NCBI GenBank assembly: GCA_004194705.1
Contig: SADC01000937.1
Location: 62,001-126,000, forward strand
Origin: Ditylenchus dipsaci
Taxonomy: Eukaryota > Nematoda > Chromadorea > Rhabditida > Anguinidae
Direction of reading: 5' to 3'
Length of the DNA stretch: 64,000 nt
Position 1 is the stretch's first letter. Each line of letters opens with the position of its first letter. A program made the position numbers and the translations under genes. The notes under the pieces are model-generated. The model was not told where the DNA came from. It saw nothing but the letters and a program-made list of their open reading frames with translations, and made no database searches. This document shows, one piece after another, positions 36,896 to 49,302 of the stretch.

Positions 36896-39544
36896 GAAGT
36901 CAGTGTGAGTTGTCACGTATAAAAATACTTTTTTATTTTTTATGCTTGTTTCTAAGCTCGATCTGGGATCTGAATAATTATCCCGTTTTTCTAGATTTGA
37001 CTCTCGGTTGACCCAAAATTTTTGTTAACCCGAAATTGAACATTTACGTGAAATTAAACAAAATACCTTAGTCGCTTGTTGTTTCTAGTCCAAAATATCA
37101 CTTGCCACTTTTGATCGGCAACCTTGTTTTTTATTGTATTTTTGTGAGAAAATGATGGGTAAACGTCGGATTTGCGAGCGAAATTTAAAAAAAGGCTAGA
37201 AAATAATATTTTAGATATTTTACCTATAAGTAAAATGCCATTTTGTCCAATACTTATTGCCATTAAAACCTTGTACCCAATGACTGAGAGCAAATCTCAT
37301 GTTTTTAGCGCGGGAAGGGCTGTATTTTTTCGTCATCGAACTCTTTGTTCTTTTAGTCACATTTTGTAGCTAAGATTCAAAAAACTTTATGAGGTCAAGG
37401 CCACTTTTGAGTTTTCATTGTAAATTAGTTCGACCCCACCTTAGATCACTCAAATTTTAGGGATCTGAAAATTCGATTTCACCCTATACTGCACCTGTTT
37501 GTACTAATAGCAGGCGAACTTTTACTCTACCCCAATAAAAAGTTCGATCTTTATAAAGCAGTGATCCTCATTTTGTGTTTCGTCTCCAATTTATCCAGTC
37601 TTCCTTGATGTTGTTAGTAGTTGTCGTGTGTGGATGAGCCCAGAGGAAATGGTGTTTTGCATTTTTGGCTTTTTAAGCTGAGACACTCGGCTTTGACTGG
37701 GCTGCTGCTCCACAATTTAGTCGTTTTGGATTGAGTAAAGATGGCAAACTAAGTTCCATTTATTTTACTCCCATTATTGGTTTACTACCACCATGATGGG
37801 CATTTATTAGACTTTAGCAAAACAAATTGTCTTTGGGTATATTTTTTGGCGTTGAAGGCGTATATTTTTTTAATGACCATGTTCTTGAAATCAGTTTTGG
37901 CTTGATTTTCAGACTATACTCTGGGATTTCAGATAGGACTTCAAATTTTCCTTGCCAGTGGATTTGAGTATTTTGATTTTAGTGCCCCAACTGACTTATT
38001 GGAAAAGCTGTTAAATGACCCTAAATTCAATGTGCATCCCTTTCTAGTTATTCTTTTGTGCCATTGTTTGTCGGAAGCTATCGAATTGCAGTTAGCGTGG
38101 TTTTGTTGTTGTGCTCCTGCTTGCTATTTCAACCACTGGGTGTGTTTGTTCCTATTGTGATTCAACTGACTGACTAGAACATTTTTGTCTATGCTAACTT
38201 TTTAGAAAATAAACTTCTCCCTTATTTTGACAACATAAGTGACCAGGGTGAACTTGAAAAATTATTGTTAGAAAGACACTTGTAAAAGGTTGTTTCCGAT
38301 TTTTTAATTTTTTTATAAAATTATCTTTTTGGTGTGTAACTTTGGATCACTTGCATTACGCCCGCAACTCTCGATTCAGCTTGGGGGACCAAGCCAATTT
38401 TTCAATCAATAAGATGAATTGAGTGCTGGAGTTGTGGTGGCCTTCAAAATATTACTTTTTATGCAAACAACACTATCTATTTTCCATTTTAAAAGTGCGC
38501 CAATTTCAGCACTGACTTTTCGTTTGCAACCCTTATGATTTCACCTAGTAATTTGCACACTTGTCTACCACCACCCTTCCCTGCTACCACTATTATTTGG
38601 TGATAAACATGTGTGCTCTAACTAATTGTTTTCGATTGTCCGCAAAATAATAATAGAGTTTCAGATTAGGGTGGTTGTCAACCATTTCATAACTGCTTGA
38701 TTGCCTAAGCCTTAACCCATTTATAAGTGTGCAACCAAAATAGATTCGAAACATTTATAAGTAGTATGGAAGTTGGTATTGAATACCGTGCTCAGAGCTG
38801 CCGCACGTTCCAATTTATGGAAAAATGTTTGGACCTAAATGCATTTTTGGACTCTTATTTTTTGGACCCAAATCATCATTTTGAGAACTTGATCCTGACT
38901 ATGATTTGGTCAAAAATTGGTGGACTTGGCCCTTTAATTTCTGTCTCTACCTCGTTTTTGCAAGGCAAGCTGAACATTTAGGTGTATGTTATAGAGAGTG
39001 TCGCGGGTTCTGCTGACAAAACTTTTGTCGATTGCAAAAACGATCGATAAAATCGGAATGCTTGCGATATTTCTGACTAGACTGACGAATCAGAATTCAA
39101 AAAATACTTCAAAATTTGAAATAAAAAATGTGTGGGACTTAAGGCAGGAACGAACTTTTGAGTTGCATCTTATGGAGAGCGTCAAGTGTAATAAAAGTCA
39201 TAGGTTCGATTCCACCTAGGCTCTGATCACTTTTTTACCCAATTGTTGGCATTTTTTGTTGCGTTTGATACAGTTAGATTGTGATATAAGAGCAGAATTA
39301 AAAATGGGAGAGTGAGCCGTTATATTGAGAAAACAATTTCTTTGATTTTGTAAAACGTGTGACTAAATTCGTCAGATTTTAGGCTTTACATCGATGCTGC
39401 CGCTTTTTTTCTAAAAATGTTCTTTTCTATAGATACTATAAAACGTTCTGAGTGAGTTTCTCAGCTTAATGATTGGGTTTCAGATTAGTGCTTGACACCC
39501 ACTTCAATACTATTACATATTCCCAATAGCTACTTAGCCTGCCT

Positions 39545-41804
39545 ATGATAATGGAAAGCGAAAGTTCCTCGTCGCCCACTCCCGCATGTTCCCAAATGGA
39601 CGATGGACATTCTTCTAACAATTATGTGGCCAATCCAGCTGAATTCCTGAAGATGAAGCCCAAAAAGTCCATTCTTAAGGCTAAGCAGGCTTCTTTCGAC
39701 GATTTCTCAGCATCTCAACAACAGCAAAATGCTCTCAGAGAGCTGAGCGATGATAGTCAAAAGGCACATTTCGACGAGATGAATATTCTAGCGACTCATC
39801 ATCCCGCTGATAAGGTAACGTCTACATAAAGAATTTTCACTCAAAATTGTAATGTGGATCAATTTTTAGGACTATGGCCATATGAAGGTGAAATTTAAAT
39901 TTTTGCTAATTTTTAAAATTTTACAGTTTCCGGGATCAGTGCAAATTCTCAAAATTATTCTTATAAAGACGGGAAGCTCTGACTATAAGACCAGCACATT
40001 CTGGTGCGGAATTTCAACAAGAATATTTGTATCCGAAACGGCAACTTTTCCGACACTAATTCTGATACTTTTTTGGTGTTCAACATAGTCGATTTGTTTA
40101 GGAGACTGATATTGGGATTTCAAAGACACTGTCAATTTTCAAATTCCGCTCGAGACAATAGACATTCAAAAATCGAAAAACAATATTTATTGCCTAGAGA
40201 GGAGCTTGAAAGTTGAAAGTGTAACTGGAATTCCAAAAGCAGTTTCATAAGCAAACCAACCATGCTGAACACGAATCAAGTGTCAAAACAATGATTGGCA
40301 TAGCAGAAAAAAGAGCTATTGAAAGATTCTGCATGAAGTTCTGGATCAGCATGTGTTGGTCTTGTAAGTCAGAATATTCCGTTATCAACACTTTAAAGGT
40401 CCAGAGAGCAATTTAAAAATGCTTGAGGGTTTACTGGGAGGGGAAATACAGGGGCTACGTATTAAGTAACTTATTTGGCTGCTTTGCCATGTTTTTCAAC
40501 ATAGGACTTGGCAAAAAAGTGTCTCTATATGCATTTTATGATCAAGAGTACTTCTCGGAATCATGTCTAAGGTAAGTGCGTGCACGCATCTCTAACTCTC
40601 AAGCCTCCTGCGCCCCCTTCGGGGACGCAGGGGGCTTGGGGGCTTGGGGTGAGATGCGCACACCCAGATACCTTAGACGCAAATCACTCGAAAGTGACTC
40701 TGGATGCATGAAAAAGCATGCATACCAGAGTTATTTATGCGATAGGCGCCAGTATTTAAAATCATGTTCAACATCTTTGATTTTTGCCCGAAAAGCATTT
40801 TCCCTCCTGTCACAAGACCGGGCCAAAAGCCCTTAATTCAGCCTAGCACCCAAAAGTGCTTGGCTCAGGCGAAAAGCCAACGAATTGAATCGAAAATTTC
40901 ATCACCAAGTATCGGGATGCAAATGTTGGGCCGCAAGTGTCGTGTCACCAAAAGAAGTTTACCTGTTTTTGTCTTTTAACTTTTACAAAATTTCTAGATC
41001 GATGAGCCAAAACGCCATACCATGGTTTGAGTGACAGCGAAGGCGAAGAGTTGAGCCAGCGGCCCAGAAGAGTAAGTCTAGTAGGTCCTGTGGATCCGAA
41101 CGAGTTGGTGAAGGGGCTGTCACAAGCCAGCTCTTCTTCCCACTCCCAGAAGTCCAATACTTATGAACCTGGATTGTCAGAAGACGAGGATGAAACTGAG
41201 GTATATCTAGCTTTTTTACTTGATTATTACAACTTCTCATTCTTTTTTAGATGACTGAAGAACAAATTGGTAATTTTTCTTATATTGCATAACCATTTCC
41301 GGGTCAAAACCAACACCAAATTGCGGCACTTAGTAATTTACTTATTGGTGATTTCGAAAATGAGATTTAAGTCCCAAGTTTTACTGTAACTGCGGTCCAA
41401 CAATTTTTACCAAAAAAATTAACTCAGTCATAAAGTGCCGTAAGATAGCAAACCAACAAGGTTAGGCCTATGCCATCAAGTACCCACCCGGACACTGAAG
41501 TAAAGTTTCATCATTTTTCGTTTTTTTTTAAGTTTTTAAAGCTCCAAGCTCAAAAGTTTTCTCTCTGTCCGCCGCCAAACTATTATACGGGGTGGGTTAA
41601 TTAAGGAAGAAGGGTGTGTAGCTGGAACATTCCCTTTAACAAACACGAAACGAACACCCATTGATTCAACCTCACCGTTGCAGCCCACAAACGAGAGTTT
41701 GAGAAGAAGCGCCGCACACACTACAACGAAGGAGCTGCTCTAAGACAAGCGCCAAAGACACAGAAGATGACGAAGACGAGGTCAAACATATTGATGAAGA
41801 CTAG
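39545..41804 (+). CDS. PPP1R2: Protein phosphatase 1 inhibitor 2
   Basis: This is a regulatory inhibitor and chaperone of PP1, acting in cytosol and nucleus. Exons are 39545-39814, 39870-39887, 40998-41200, 41251-41269 and 41684-41804. The family's three PP1-contact segments are all present: KKSILK near residue 39, [20 protein letters not shown] with IDEP after it, and the C-terminal [13 protein letters not shown] helix that covers the active site. The phosphorylatable site after IDEP reads PKRHTM instead of the usual PSTPY-like sequence. An acidic tail ends HIDED. One-base deletions are needed near 41024-41028 and 41754-41756. AATAAA lies at 42009. ATG at 39545 is followed by a second in-frame ATG at 39551, and either could start. 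Confidence 0.9.
40566..40678. repeat. GC-rich hairpin of about 110 nt in intron
   Basis: TCTAAGGTA ... GCACGCATCTC ... CAAGCC ... TGCGCCCCC is joined by a TTCG loop to the mirrored half GGGACGCAGGGGGCTTG ... GAGATGCGCACAC ... TACCTTAGA. The stem is unusually GC-rich for this window and lies within an inhibitor 2 intron. It could be a small MITE or a structured RNA; nothing decides between them. Confidence 0.6.
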
Positions 41805-41809
41805 TAGTT

Positions 41810-43735
41810 ACTGGGAGAAGCCTTTGGAAAATATATTTTTTATCACCATATTCAAGCCTAGTAAGAGAATGAATTTACAGTGTTTTTGTCAACAGTAATA
41901 TTGTTTAGTCAGGGTGTTTTTCTTGTTATTAATATTATCAAAATATGGTTATTTATGTGTTTTGAATGTGCATGGTCAAATGCTAACACCATTATTATTG
42001 TTTCTATAAATAAATCTTTGAGGTTCAATAAATATGTTAAATATGTCAATGAATGAAAAAAAATTGCGGGAAGTAGCTTTCGGCCGAAAAAATAGTTAAT
42101 TATTTAGCCTTACTTTCACGTGCTTCTTTCTACCCACAATCGATCTCACACGCCTCGACTCCACTAGATTTTATAACAAGAAAATAATGAAAGTATACCA
42201 GCAAGGTGGCCAACAAAATAGTTTGAACACAAAGAAATGAAGGTTCCTAAGTGTATGTCTAATTCTCCCTGCTTTGATCCAAGTAAGAATTTCTGAAAAC
42301 AGCTAAAAAAAAGAGTGAGAGTTAGAAGTCTGACGATTCAAACCTTTTCATTTTACCTAACTAAAAACTTTTTGAGTCAATGCCGCATCGTTGTAAGTCA
42401 ACAGAGAGGGTCATTCTACGGAATGAAATTGTCCGCTGTTTTGACTTTATTTTAAAGAGGAATGCCTGACGCTAATAAGAGGTGGTGCCCGGGAATTTAA
42501 ACATTTTTCCTAATCATTGAAGTTCTGTACGGATTTATCAGCTTGGATTCTAACAAAACAAGGCCTAGAATTTAATTTTTGTTTATTTATTTTTAATTTA
42601 ATTTTGCCCCTTTAATGTTTGAAACCCGGCATCATCTAACTTTGATCCACCGCTTTTTGTTTCTGATAGTTTGGGTGAGTGGTACATAATAATTTTGATA
42701 TATAATCATAAACCGTAGAGGCTCCGATTGATGCTCGCTCACGATAGCCAGTTACTATAACTTAAAAACAAAAAAGTGTGGTACTTGCGAGGGTTTAAGG
42801 TAATGATTTAAGCTAATAATCGCTGTCCTTGAAAAACGATCACTGGTTTTTTATGTTTTCAATAAGGCTGTAAGTACTTTCCCCTGTCAAATTATTCTTT
42901 TACCCCGTCAAATCGTAAAAATTTGTTTCTTTTGAGTATTTCTTAAATTATTTTCTTTCAACTTTTTCAAAGTTTTTATACCACCATGTATTCCGGGATC
43001 TCAGCTTTCCAACCAGCTATCGACTAAATTTCTGAAATTTCAAAAAGTTGGAGAAAAAAGTCTTTGTATGGACAAAATTTGCTATATACAAAGACTTTTT
43101 CTCCAACTTTTTGAAATCTCAGAAATTCAGTCGATAGCTTGTTAGAAAGCCGAGATTCAGGGCTACATTTTCATGTGAAAATGTTAAAAAATTTAAGACT
43201 TTTGGAGATAAAAGCACATTTTTACGATTTGACGGGGTAAAAGAATAGTTTGACGGGTAAAACAATTTGAGCCATTTCAATAGAGTTTCCAAAAATTACT
43301 TGAATTCATCTTTTACTTAATCTTGCTATTTTATTAAAAACAAAATATTTCGATTAAGACAACTTACGATAAAAAATTGAAAAAACAATGGCAGTATATG
43401 ATTGAGATCCGACACAATACTTAAAAACACGCAGGAATCTACAAACTTGCCAAAAGTGATTAGATCTTGCGGCTAGATTAAATGGGTCCAAAAACATTTT
43501 TATGCTTTTACACCCACATAGGACGTTAAGCAATCGGGATTTATATACATTTTTATAAAATCTTTTACAAAATATTAGATGTTCAAAAATTCACCACTTT
43601 TCAAACATTAACTATTTTTTAAAGTTGGGCCTTGAACAATTAAAAAATTGATGAACAAAAATAGTCAAATTATTGGGTGCTCCTGCACTTTCTAACTAGC
43701 CGCAAGATCTACAATATAGGAAAATAACATTGCGG
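41810..43735. other. Intergenic between convergent genes
   Basis: The inhibitor 2 gene (+) and the LDLa membrane protein gene (-) end here. After the AATAAA at 42009 I see only AT-rich sequence and a palindromic element at about 42884-43262. Confidence 0.5.
42884..43262. mobile_element. Palindromic element with CCCGTCAAA arms
   Basis: TTCTTTTACCCCGTCAAATC near 42895 is mirrored by GATTTGACGGGGTAAAAGAA near 43224. Inner arms (AAGTTGGAGAAAAAAGTC / GACTTTTTCTCCAACTTTTT) meet around 43075. It carries no gene. Confidence 0.65.
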
Positions 43736-43737
43736 CA

Positions 43738-46700
43738 TTATTCCTGAATAGCTTGTTGTTTTTTTGCAAAACGATGAAGCAAAGAAATAAGTAAAAATAA
43801 AGCCAATGTAATTAAACACCAGCCTAAAAATTGCATTCCAGCTTCTTTGGCCACATATGAATCAACATAGTTTTTAGCGATTTTCGAGAATTGCTCCAAC
43901 TCATCTGGGTTGATTTTGCGCAATGTTTTCTCCAATACTTTTCTGCCAATCTCAGTTTCTTTATCAGTGTCCAACTTCAGTAACTTATACACAAACAAGT
44001 CGTCTAAATTTTCAAGTGATTAGATCCTGCGACTAAGTTAAATGAAGTTTCAAAAAGAGAAAGTGGGACCAGCAATTTTTTTTTGAATTGCTCTATTTTT
44101 CACTCTTTTTACGTCAAATTTAATATTTATGACTTTATACTACTTTTAAAAACTAGGCAGAAAACATGAAAAATCTAAATTAGAACGAAGATAAAAAAAT
44201 TACAAGTACGAAAATAACTGCTGGTTCCATTTCCTTTATTTTCTCCGTGTGAGACAAGGAATGCCCCTTTAACGACACTCCAGAGAATCCGTTCCCACTA
44301 AGGGTCCAACACCTTTTTTACCTCAACCCTAACACGAGAACGGCTGACTGTGATGTTTGTATAAATCGACGCAATTTTTAATTCTGCGTCGATCTATGTT
44401 CTCCGTTTTCACCGAAATATAAATAAAACATGCTCAAATAAGCCATTTAAAAAATTGTTTTTGTCGAGACCTGAATACTGATTTTGGAGGATGGAAGTTT
44501 TTATATCTCGCCATTACATTCGTATCCTATTTAACCATTATACTTATTCCATAGCCCTAATTCTCAGCTTTCAAATGTGGTATCGTAAAGCTATTGGTGA
44601 ATCATTTTCACTCAAAGGGGAGATGCTATAGTTGGAGGAAGTCCGCATGTTATCAATGTCAGTCATGTAGCACGCCAATGTGTCTGAAGCATCGATCAAA
44701 TGCTAACAGTCTATTATACAATCAATGTTTTCGTCCTTAAAGGACCATAGCCGTCGCCGACAACGAGAATTTCAAATCTTTGAATTGGCGCGGGACAGTT
44801 CTCTTTCGTCTTTCATTGTACTCTTTTGAGTCATTCGAAGCAAGTCAAAAGAGTACAGTGAGAGACGAAAGAGAACTGTCCCGCGCGAATTTAAACATTT
44901 GAAATTCTCGTTGTCGGCCGGCTGTACCTCATTTCGTAACGCGCCATTTCGGAACAGGTTCATTTGGTAACAGGTTCATTTGGTAACAAGTTCATTTGGT
45001 AACAGGTTCATTTGGTAACAGGTTCATTTGGTAACAAGTTCATTTGGTAACAGGTTCATTTGGTAACAGGTTCAGTTAGTAACATTTTTTTCGTAACGCA
45101 AGATTTTGTAACAGATTCGTTTCGTAACAATTTTTATCGTAACCCGAGATTTCGTAACAAACATGTTCGTAACAGTGATTTCAAGGCTACTACCTAATTC
45201 AATTTGGTCTAATTTACAACTTTTTTCAAACAACAGGGGGGACCAAGGCAGTTTTTTTAGGTTTTTTGAAATTTTTTATTTTGTGTCCAAACACCCAAAA
45301 CCATCGCAAACCAACCCAAATACCCTCAAACTGCCTTAATAGTCCCAAACCTAACCCAAACATGAAAAATAAAAATTTCTTTAAAATGAAAATAAACCAT
45401 TTTTTCCAACTTAAAATTGTGTGAGGAATTGGGTTTACTAAGTCCAAAATTGCGATTTTACACACTCCAACTTCAAGGTACCACCTGGTCAGGTGGATAT
45501 CCACCTGGATGGCCTAAAATAAAAAGGTAATTTAAATAAAAAAAATCCATTTTTCCAAACTAAAAAATTTGGGAGGAATTGGGCTTGTTAAGACCAGAAG
45601 TGCGATTTTACCTACCCGACCCCAAACCTGGGGTGACTACCACCTGGACAGGTTGATATCCAGGTAACTCCAGAGTAGGGCTACATTCACCCAATGACCT
45701 GAAAAATCAAATGCTTGCTTTTATATCTGAAATTATATTAAAATAAGGAAAGCGCCCAGGTGGATTGGAACGAAAAATAGAATTACTAACAACCCATCAT
45801 GCAGTGTGACCAAACCAAGTGGTCGTCCACTTAAATCAAAAATTCTTTTTTCACGTTTTCGGGTTCCAAAACAAATTTTCTGCACTTATTCGAGCATCCT
45901 GAAGATGGTTTGACAGTGGTAAAATCACGTTTTACCGAGAATTTTTGAGTTATTGCTAACGATTGATTTTGATAAATCAACAATTAGCAATAACTTAAAA
46001 ATTTCTTGGTAAAACGTGATTTTACCACTGTCAAACCATCTTCAGCATACTCGAATCAGTGCAGAAAAATTGTTTTGGAACCCGAAAACGGGAAAAAAAA
46101 ATTTGATCCAAGTGGACGACCACTTGGTTTGGTTCGTCCCTCTGGATGTCCCTCGGATGGAGTTCTGAGCGATTATAAGTGGTGATGTAGAGCTTGCTGG
46201 TTCGAATCCACCTGGGCGCATACTTTTAATTTTATTATAATTTTGAGTGTTTGAGTGGTGTAGAGGTCCATATACTCACCACCAAGGTTGCTGGTTCGAA
46301 CCCTCTGGATGCAATCAGTCTCGGTACTGGTCACTAGGTGCTTAACGTGGTTCGGAGAGCGTGAGGTGCTTTTAGATGCTTTGGGATGTTTTGGGGTAAA
46401 TTACGGATGGCTTAAGTAATTTGGGATGGTTCGGACACAATCTGAAAAATTTCGAAAAAAACTAAAAAACTGGCTTGGTCCCCCTGTTGTTTGAAAAAAG
46501 TTGTGAATTAGGTTAAATCAAATTAGGTAAAGTCTTAGTATCACTGTTACGAAAATGTTTGTTACGAAATCTCGCATTACGAAAAAATTTGTTACAAAAT
46601 CTCGCGTTACAAAACCATTTGTTACGAAATTAGCTCATTACGAAATGAACCTGTTACCAAAATGAACCTGTTACCAAATGAACCTGTTACCAAATGAACT

Positions 46701-48027
46701 TGTTACCAAATGAACCTGTTACGAAATGGCGCGTTACGAAATGAGGTACAGCCTGTCGGCCCCCCCCCTTTAGTAAACCCGAAAAAACCAACTTTCAGCG
46801 GCTTCAGGCCATTGCGGGGTGGGATTCTGAGGGATCCAAGTTATTTCCTGACTAAAAATTCAAATTCCCGCAAAATTTTGACTAAAAACGACGAGAAAAT
46901 TTTTTGCGGTAATAAAAAAGTATTTTGCGGGAAAATTAAATCGCGGTAATAAAAAAATGATTTGCGGTAATTTTCAAGTGTTTTGCGGTAAGAAGAAAGT
47001 ACCATCCTATAAAAAAATGTCAGTCCCTAGGAGGGAACTAAATTAAGGATGTCGTTAAATTAAGCGCCGACTGTACAGTCAAGTCTCGATTTCACGGCAC
47101 CCTTGAAGTTCGTTCCGGTCTTGGGTCCGACACTTTTTTACCTTGATTTTTGAAGAATTCTACCAAAGGTGGTTCGTCATTCTGGTCCGAAATATCGCAA
47201 GGATTCCGATTTTAGCGGTCGTTTTTTCAAAATTTTGTAATTTTGCCATTAAGACCTGCGTTTTCAAAAAAGGGCAATAAAATTGAGAGTGGGTCTTAAC
47301 GGCAAAGTTGTGAGATTTTGGAAAAAACGACCATCAAAATCGGAAACCTTGCGATATTTCGGACCCGACTAGCAAATCAAATTTGGCAAAAGACTTCAAA
47401 TATCGAGGTAAAAAAGTGTCGGACCCAAGGCAGGAATGAACTTGAGAGGACATCCTCTACTTTGAGGACTTAAATCTTAGGCTAGAGAATTTTTTTCCAA
47501 AGCTATTAATTGCGTTTTTGTAACTCCCACAAGCTCTACCGATTCCACTTTTTTGGATTTCAGATTTTAACCCAAAATCTCACGATTGACCTCGAAATTT
47601 TCTGGTTTTCGATTGACTGAAATATAACCGACATGTCGGTATATTGGAGCATCAGCGGTAAATATAATTCCTGGGATTTATTTCTGTGCAAACATCTCTT
47701 GTTGTAGGCTAGAATTTTTAAGCTTATATATTGAGATAATTTTGCTTGCGGTTTTCAAGGGCTCATATTTTTTCAGTTACCTCTTCCAGACATGCAATTT
47801 AACTCATCTTCTCCTTTCGCGCAGTCCAGACGACCGTCACAGCGCCAGCTAGCCACTATGCATTTTGTAGAGTTAGGGCACATCCACAACCCGTCTCTGC
47901 ATACTACTTCATGACCAAAGTCACCTGGCATAGGGTCTACAGAGATTTCTCGTTTACTAATAGATGCTTGATTGGATACTTGCATAAATAAGCAAATTAG
48001 GGCGAAATAATGGCAGAAATTCATCAT
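43738..48027 (-). CDS. Small single-LDLa type I membrane protein
   Basis: Two exons, 48027-47781 and 44003-43738, join in exact phase to 170 residues with no frame repair needed. The ATG at 48027 opens a signal peptide ([20 protein letters not shown]). One LDL-receptor class A module follows, with six cysteines (VVC, WMC, TKC, WRC, LDC, LNC) and the calcium-binding end [16 protein letters not shown]. Exon 2 begins [16 protein letters not shown] and gives a charged helical stretch, a transmembrane helix ([18 protein letters not shown]) and a short basic tail KKQQAIQE. The 3.8-kb intron holds two large fold-back elements. I recognise the module but not an orthologue. A single LDLa on a short stalk suggests a ligand-binding or co-receptor role, which is inference only. 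Confidence 0.75.
44753..44918. mobile_element. Palindrome with GCGCGGGACAGTTCTCTTTCG arms
   Basis: GCCGACAACGAGAATTTC, then GGCGCGGGACAGTTCTCTTT, is mirrored by AAAGAGAACTGTCCCGCGC and GAAATTCTCGTTGTCGGC. The centre lies near 44835. A second member of the family is at 51829-52029. Confidence 0.75.
44919..46762. mobile_element. Fold-back element with 16-bp minisatellite arms
   Basis: The left arm begins GGCTGTACCTCATTTCGTAA, then tandem copies of a 16-bp AACAGGTTCATTTGGT unit to about 45085. The right arm, about 46540-46762, is the inverse and ends TTACGAAATGAGGTACAGCC. Inside each are AACAGGGGGGACCAAGGCAG or its inverse, and a central palindrome (about 45790-46140) with ACCACTGTCAAACCATCTTC. 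Two tRNA-like box B sequences (GGTTCGAATCC near 46199, GGTTCGAACCC near 46293) are embedded. Same architecture and core as 34013-35062 but a different array unit. Confidence 0.75.
47075..47460. mobile_element. CAGTCAAG-ended MITE, CAGTCGAC family
   Basis: The left end is TA-CAGTCAAGTCTCGATTTCAC, then GTTCGTTCCGGTCTTGGGTC and GACACTTTTTTACC. The right half mirrors these (GTAAAAAAGTGTCGGACCCA, GGAATGAACTTGAG), but the last ~20 bases are degraded. CCTTGCGATATTTCGGACC sits in both arms. Confidence 0.65.
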
Positions 48028-49302
48028 TGATAACTAACGAAAAAAGCTAAGTCACTTTCTTTAATATGCGGCAGAAATGTTGCAAGCAAAAAGTTAGGCA
48101 CAAATCAATAAAGAGAGACTAAGAAAGAAGAGAGAAAATGGACAATGGGTTGGTTAGAGATTGGTCAATGTCTGTCATGTGTTTGTCTAAGTCCTCACTG
48201 TCTATCCCAAGTGTTCATTTTTTTGGCAAAATTTAGGACAAAAAGAATTTAATCTGGGACGAAAAAGATTAATATACAATACATAACATTTGCAGCAGGA
48301 CCCGTACTTAAAGCGGAAAAATTGGCATTAGCTAGTTTGACCGTATCTTTACGAACACAGTCAACTCTCGATTTAACGAACCTCTGGGGACCAAAAGAAA
48401 TGTTCGTTAAATCGAGAGTTTTGTTAAATCGAGTGTTGGTGAACAGTCTTTATTGAAATGTTCGTTAAATCGAGAATGGCACGAGTACACTATACCGGCT
48501 AGCTTAAAAACACCTGTAATCCACGTTTTTTTTAAGGTTTCAGCAGCCAATACATGCTTAAAGTATCTTTTCAGGTGGCAGTCGACACTTTTCTGCAAAA
48601 AAGAATAAATGAAGAAAATTTTGACATTTTGACTTGGGGAACCAAAGTGATTTAAAGAGGAGGGGGACTTCCTATACGCATCGCCTAGGTCAAAGGTTCG
48701 ACTTCCAGTGGCTGATAACCTTCTTTTTACATCCTTTAATTTACAAGTTTGGTGTCGAAACGATCCTGACACTCGTGGCTTTCCAATAAAATCATCACCT
48801 CAGGCTCTCACACCTACTGGAGCTTGTATCCAGGCTAAAATAGGATAAATTCCCGAAAATCGATCGTTTTTGGGGTTCTTCCTTGACTGGGTTGGTTGAT
48901 ATTTTCTGACTTTTTTTACAAGCCCCACGTTTCATGTACTAAAATGTAGCCAAGACTCCAGGCTTTCATTTGAGCTATCACACGAAGTAAAAGTAATATT
49001 TAGTTTTAGCTAGAGTTTAAAAAATTTTCAACGATGTCCAATTCCATCGTTCTGTCATTTTGCATGAAATCCCAAGAATAGGGCATTTGCTGACAGTAAA
49101 GCAGTGCAGGAAATGGTTGCAATCGACTGCTCTATAGTTTTTTAGAGAACCGATAGGCGATGCGTATAGGAAGTTGCCCCTTCGTTTAAGGATGCCTTGA
49201 TATTCCTAAAGAGTCAAAAAAATAAAGAAATAAATATTATTTTGACAAGTGGGACCTAAGGTTTTTGTTGCTTAGGTCTAGTAAAAAAAAACAAAATAAA
49301 AC

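Larger units (their letters stand above)
35600..39540. other. Intergenic, KIF17 to inhibitor 2
   Basis: No exon is supportable here. It holds a tRNA-like sequence at 35738-35822, a palindrome at about 36610-36895, half of a CAGTCGAC-family element near 39000-39190, and otherwise AT-rich unique sequence. The promoter of the inhibitor 2 gene must lie at the right edge, but no site is recognisable. Confidence 0.5.

Noticed and set aside
38727..39219. Two frames of 73-84 residues before inhibitor 2
   Set aside because: No recognisable motif; the second lies in half of a CAGTCGAC-family element.
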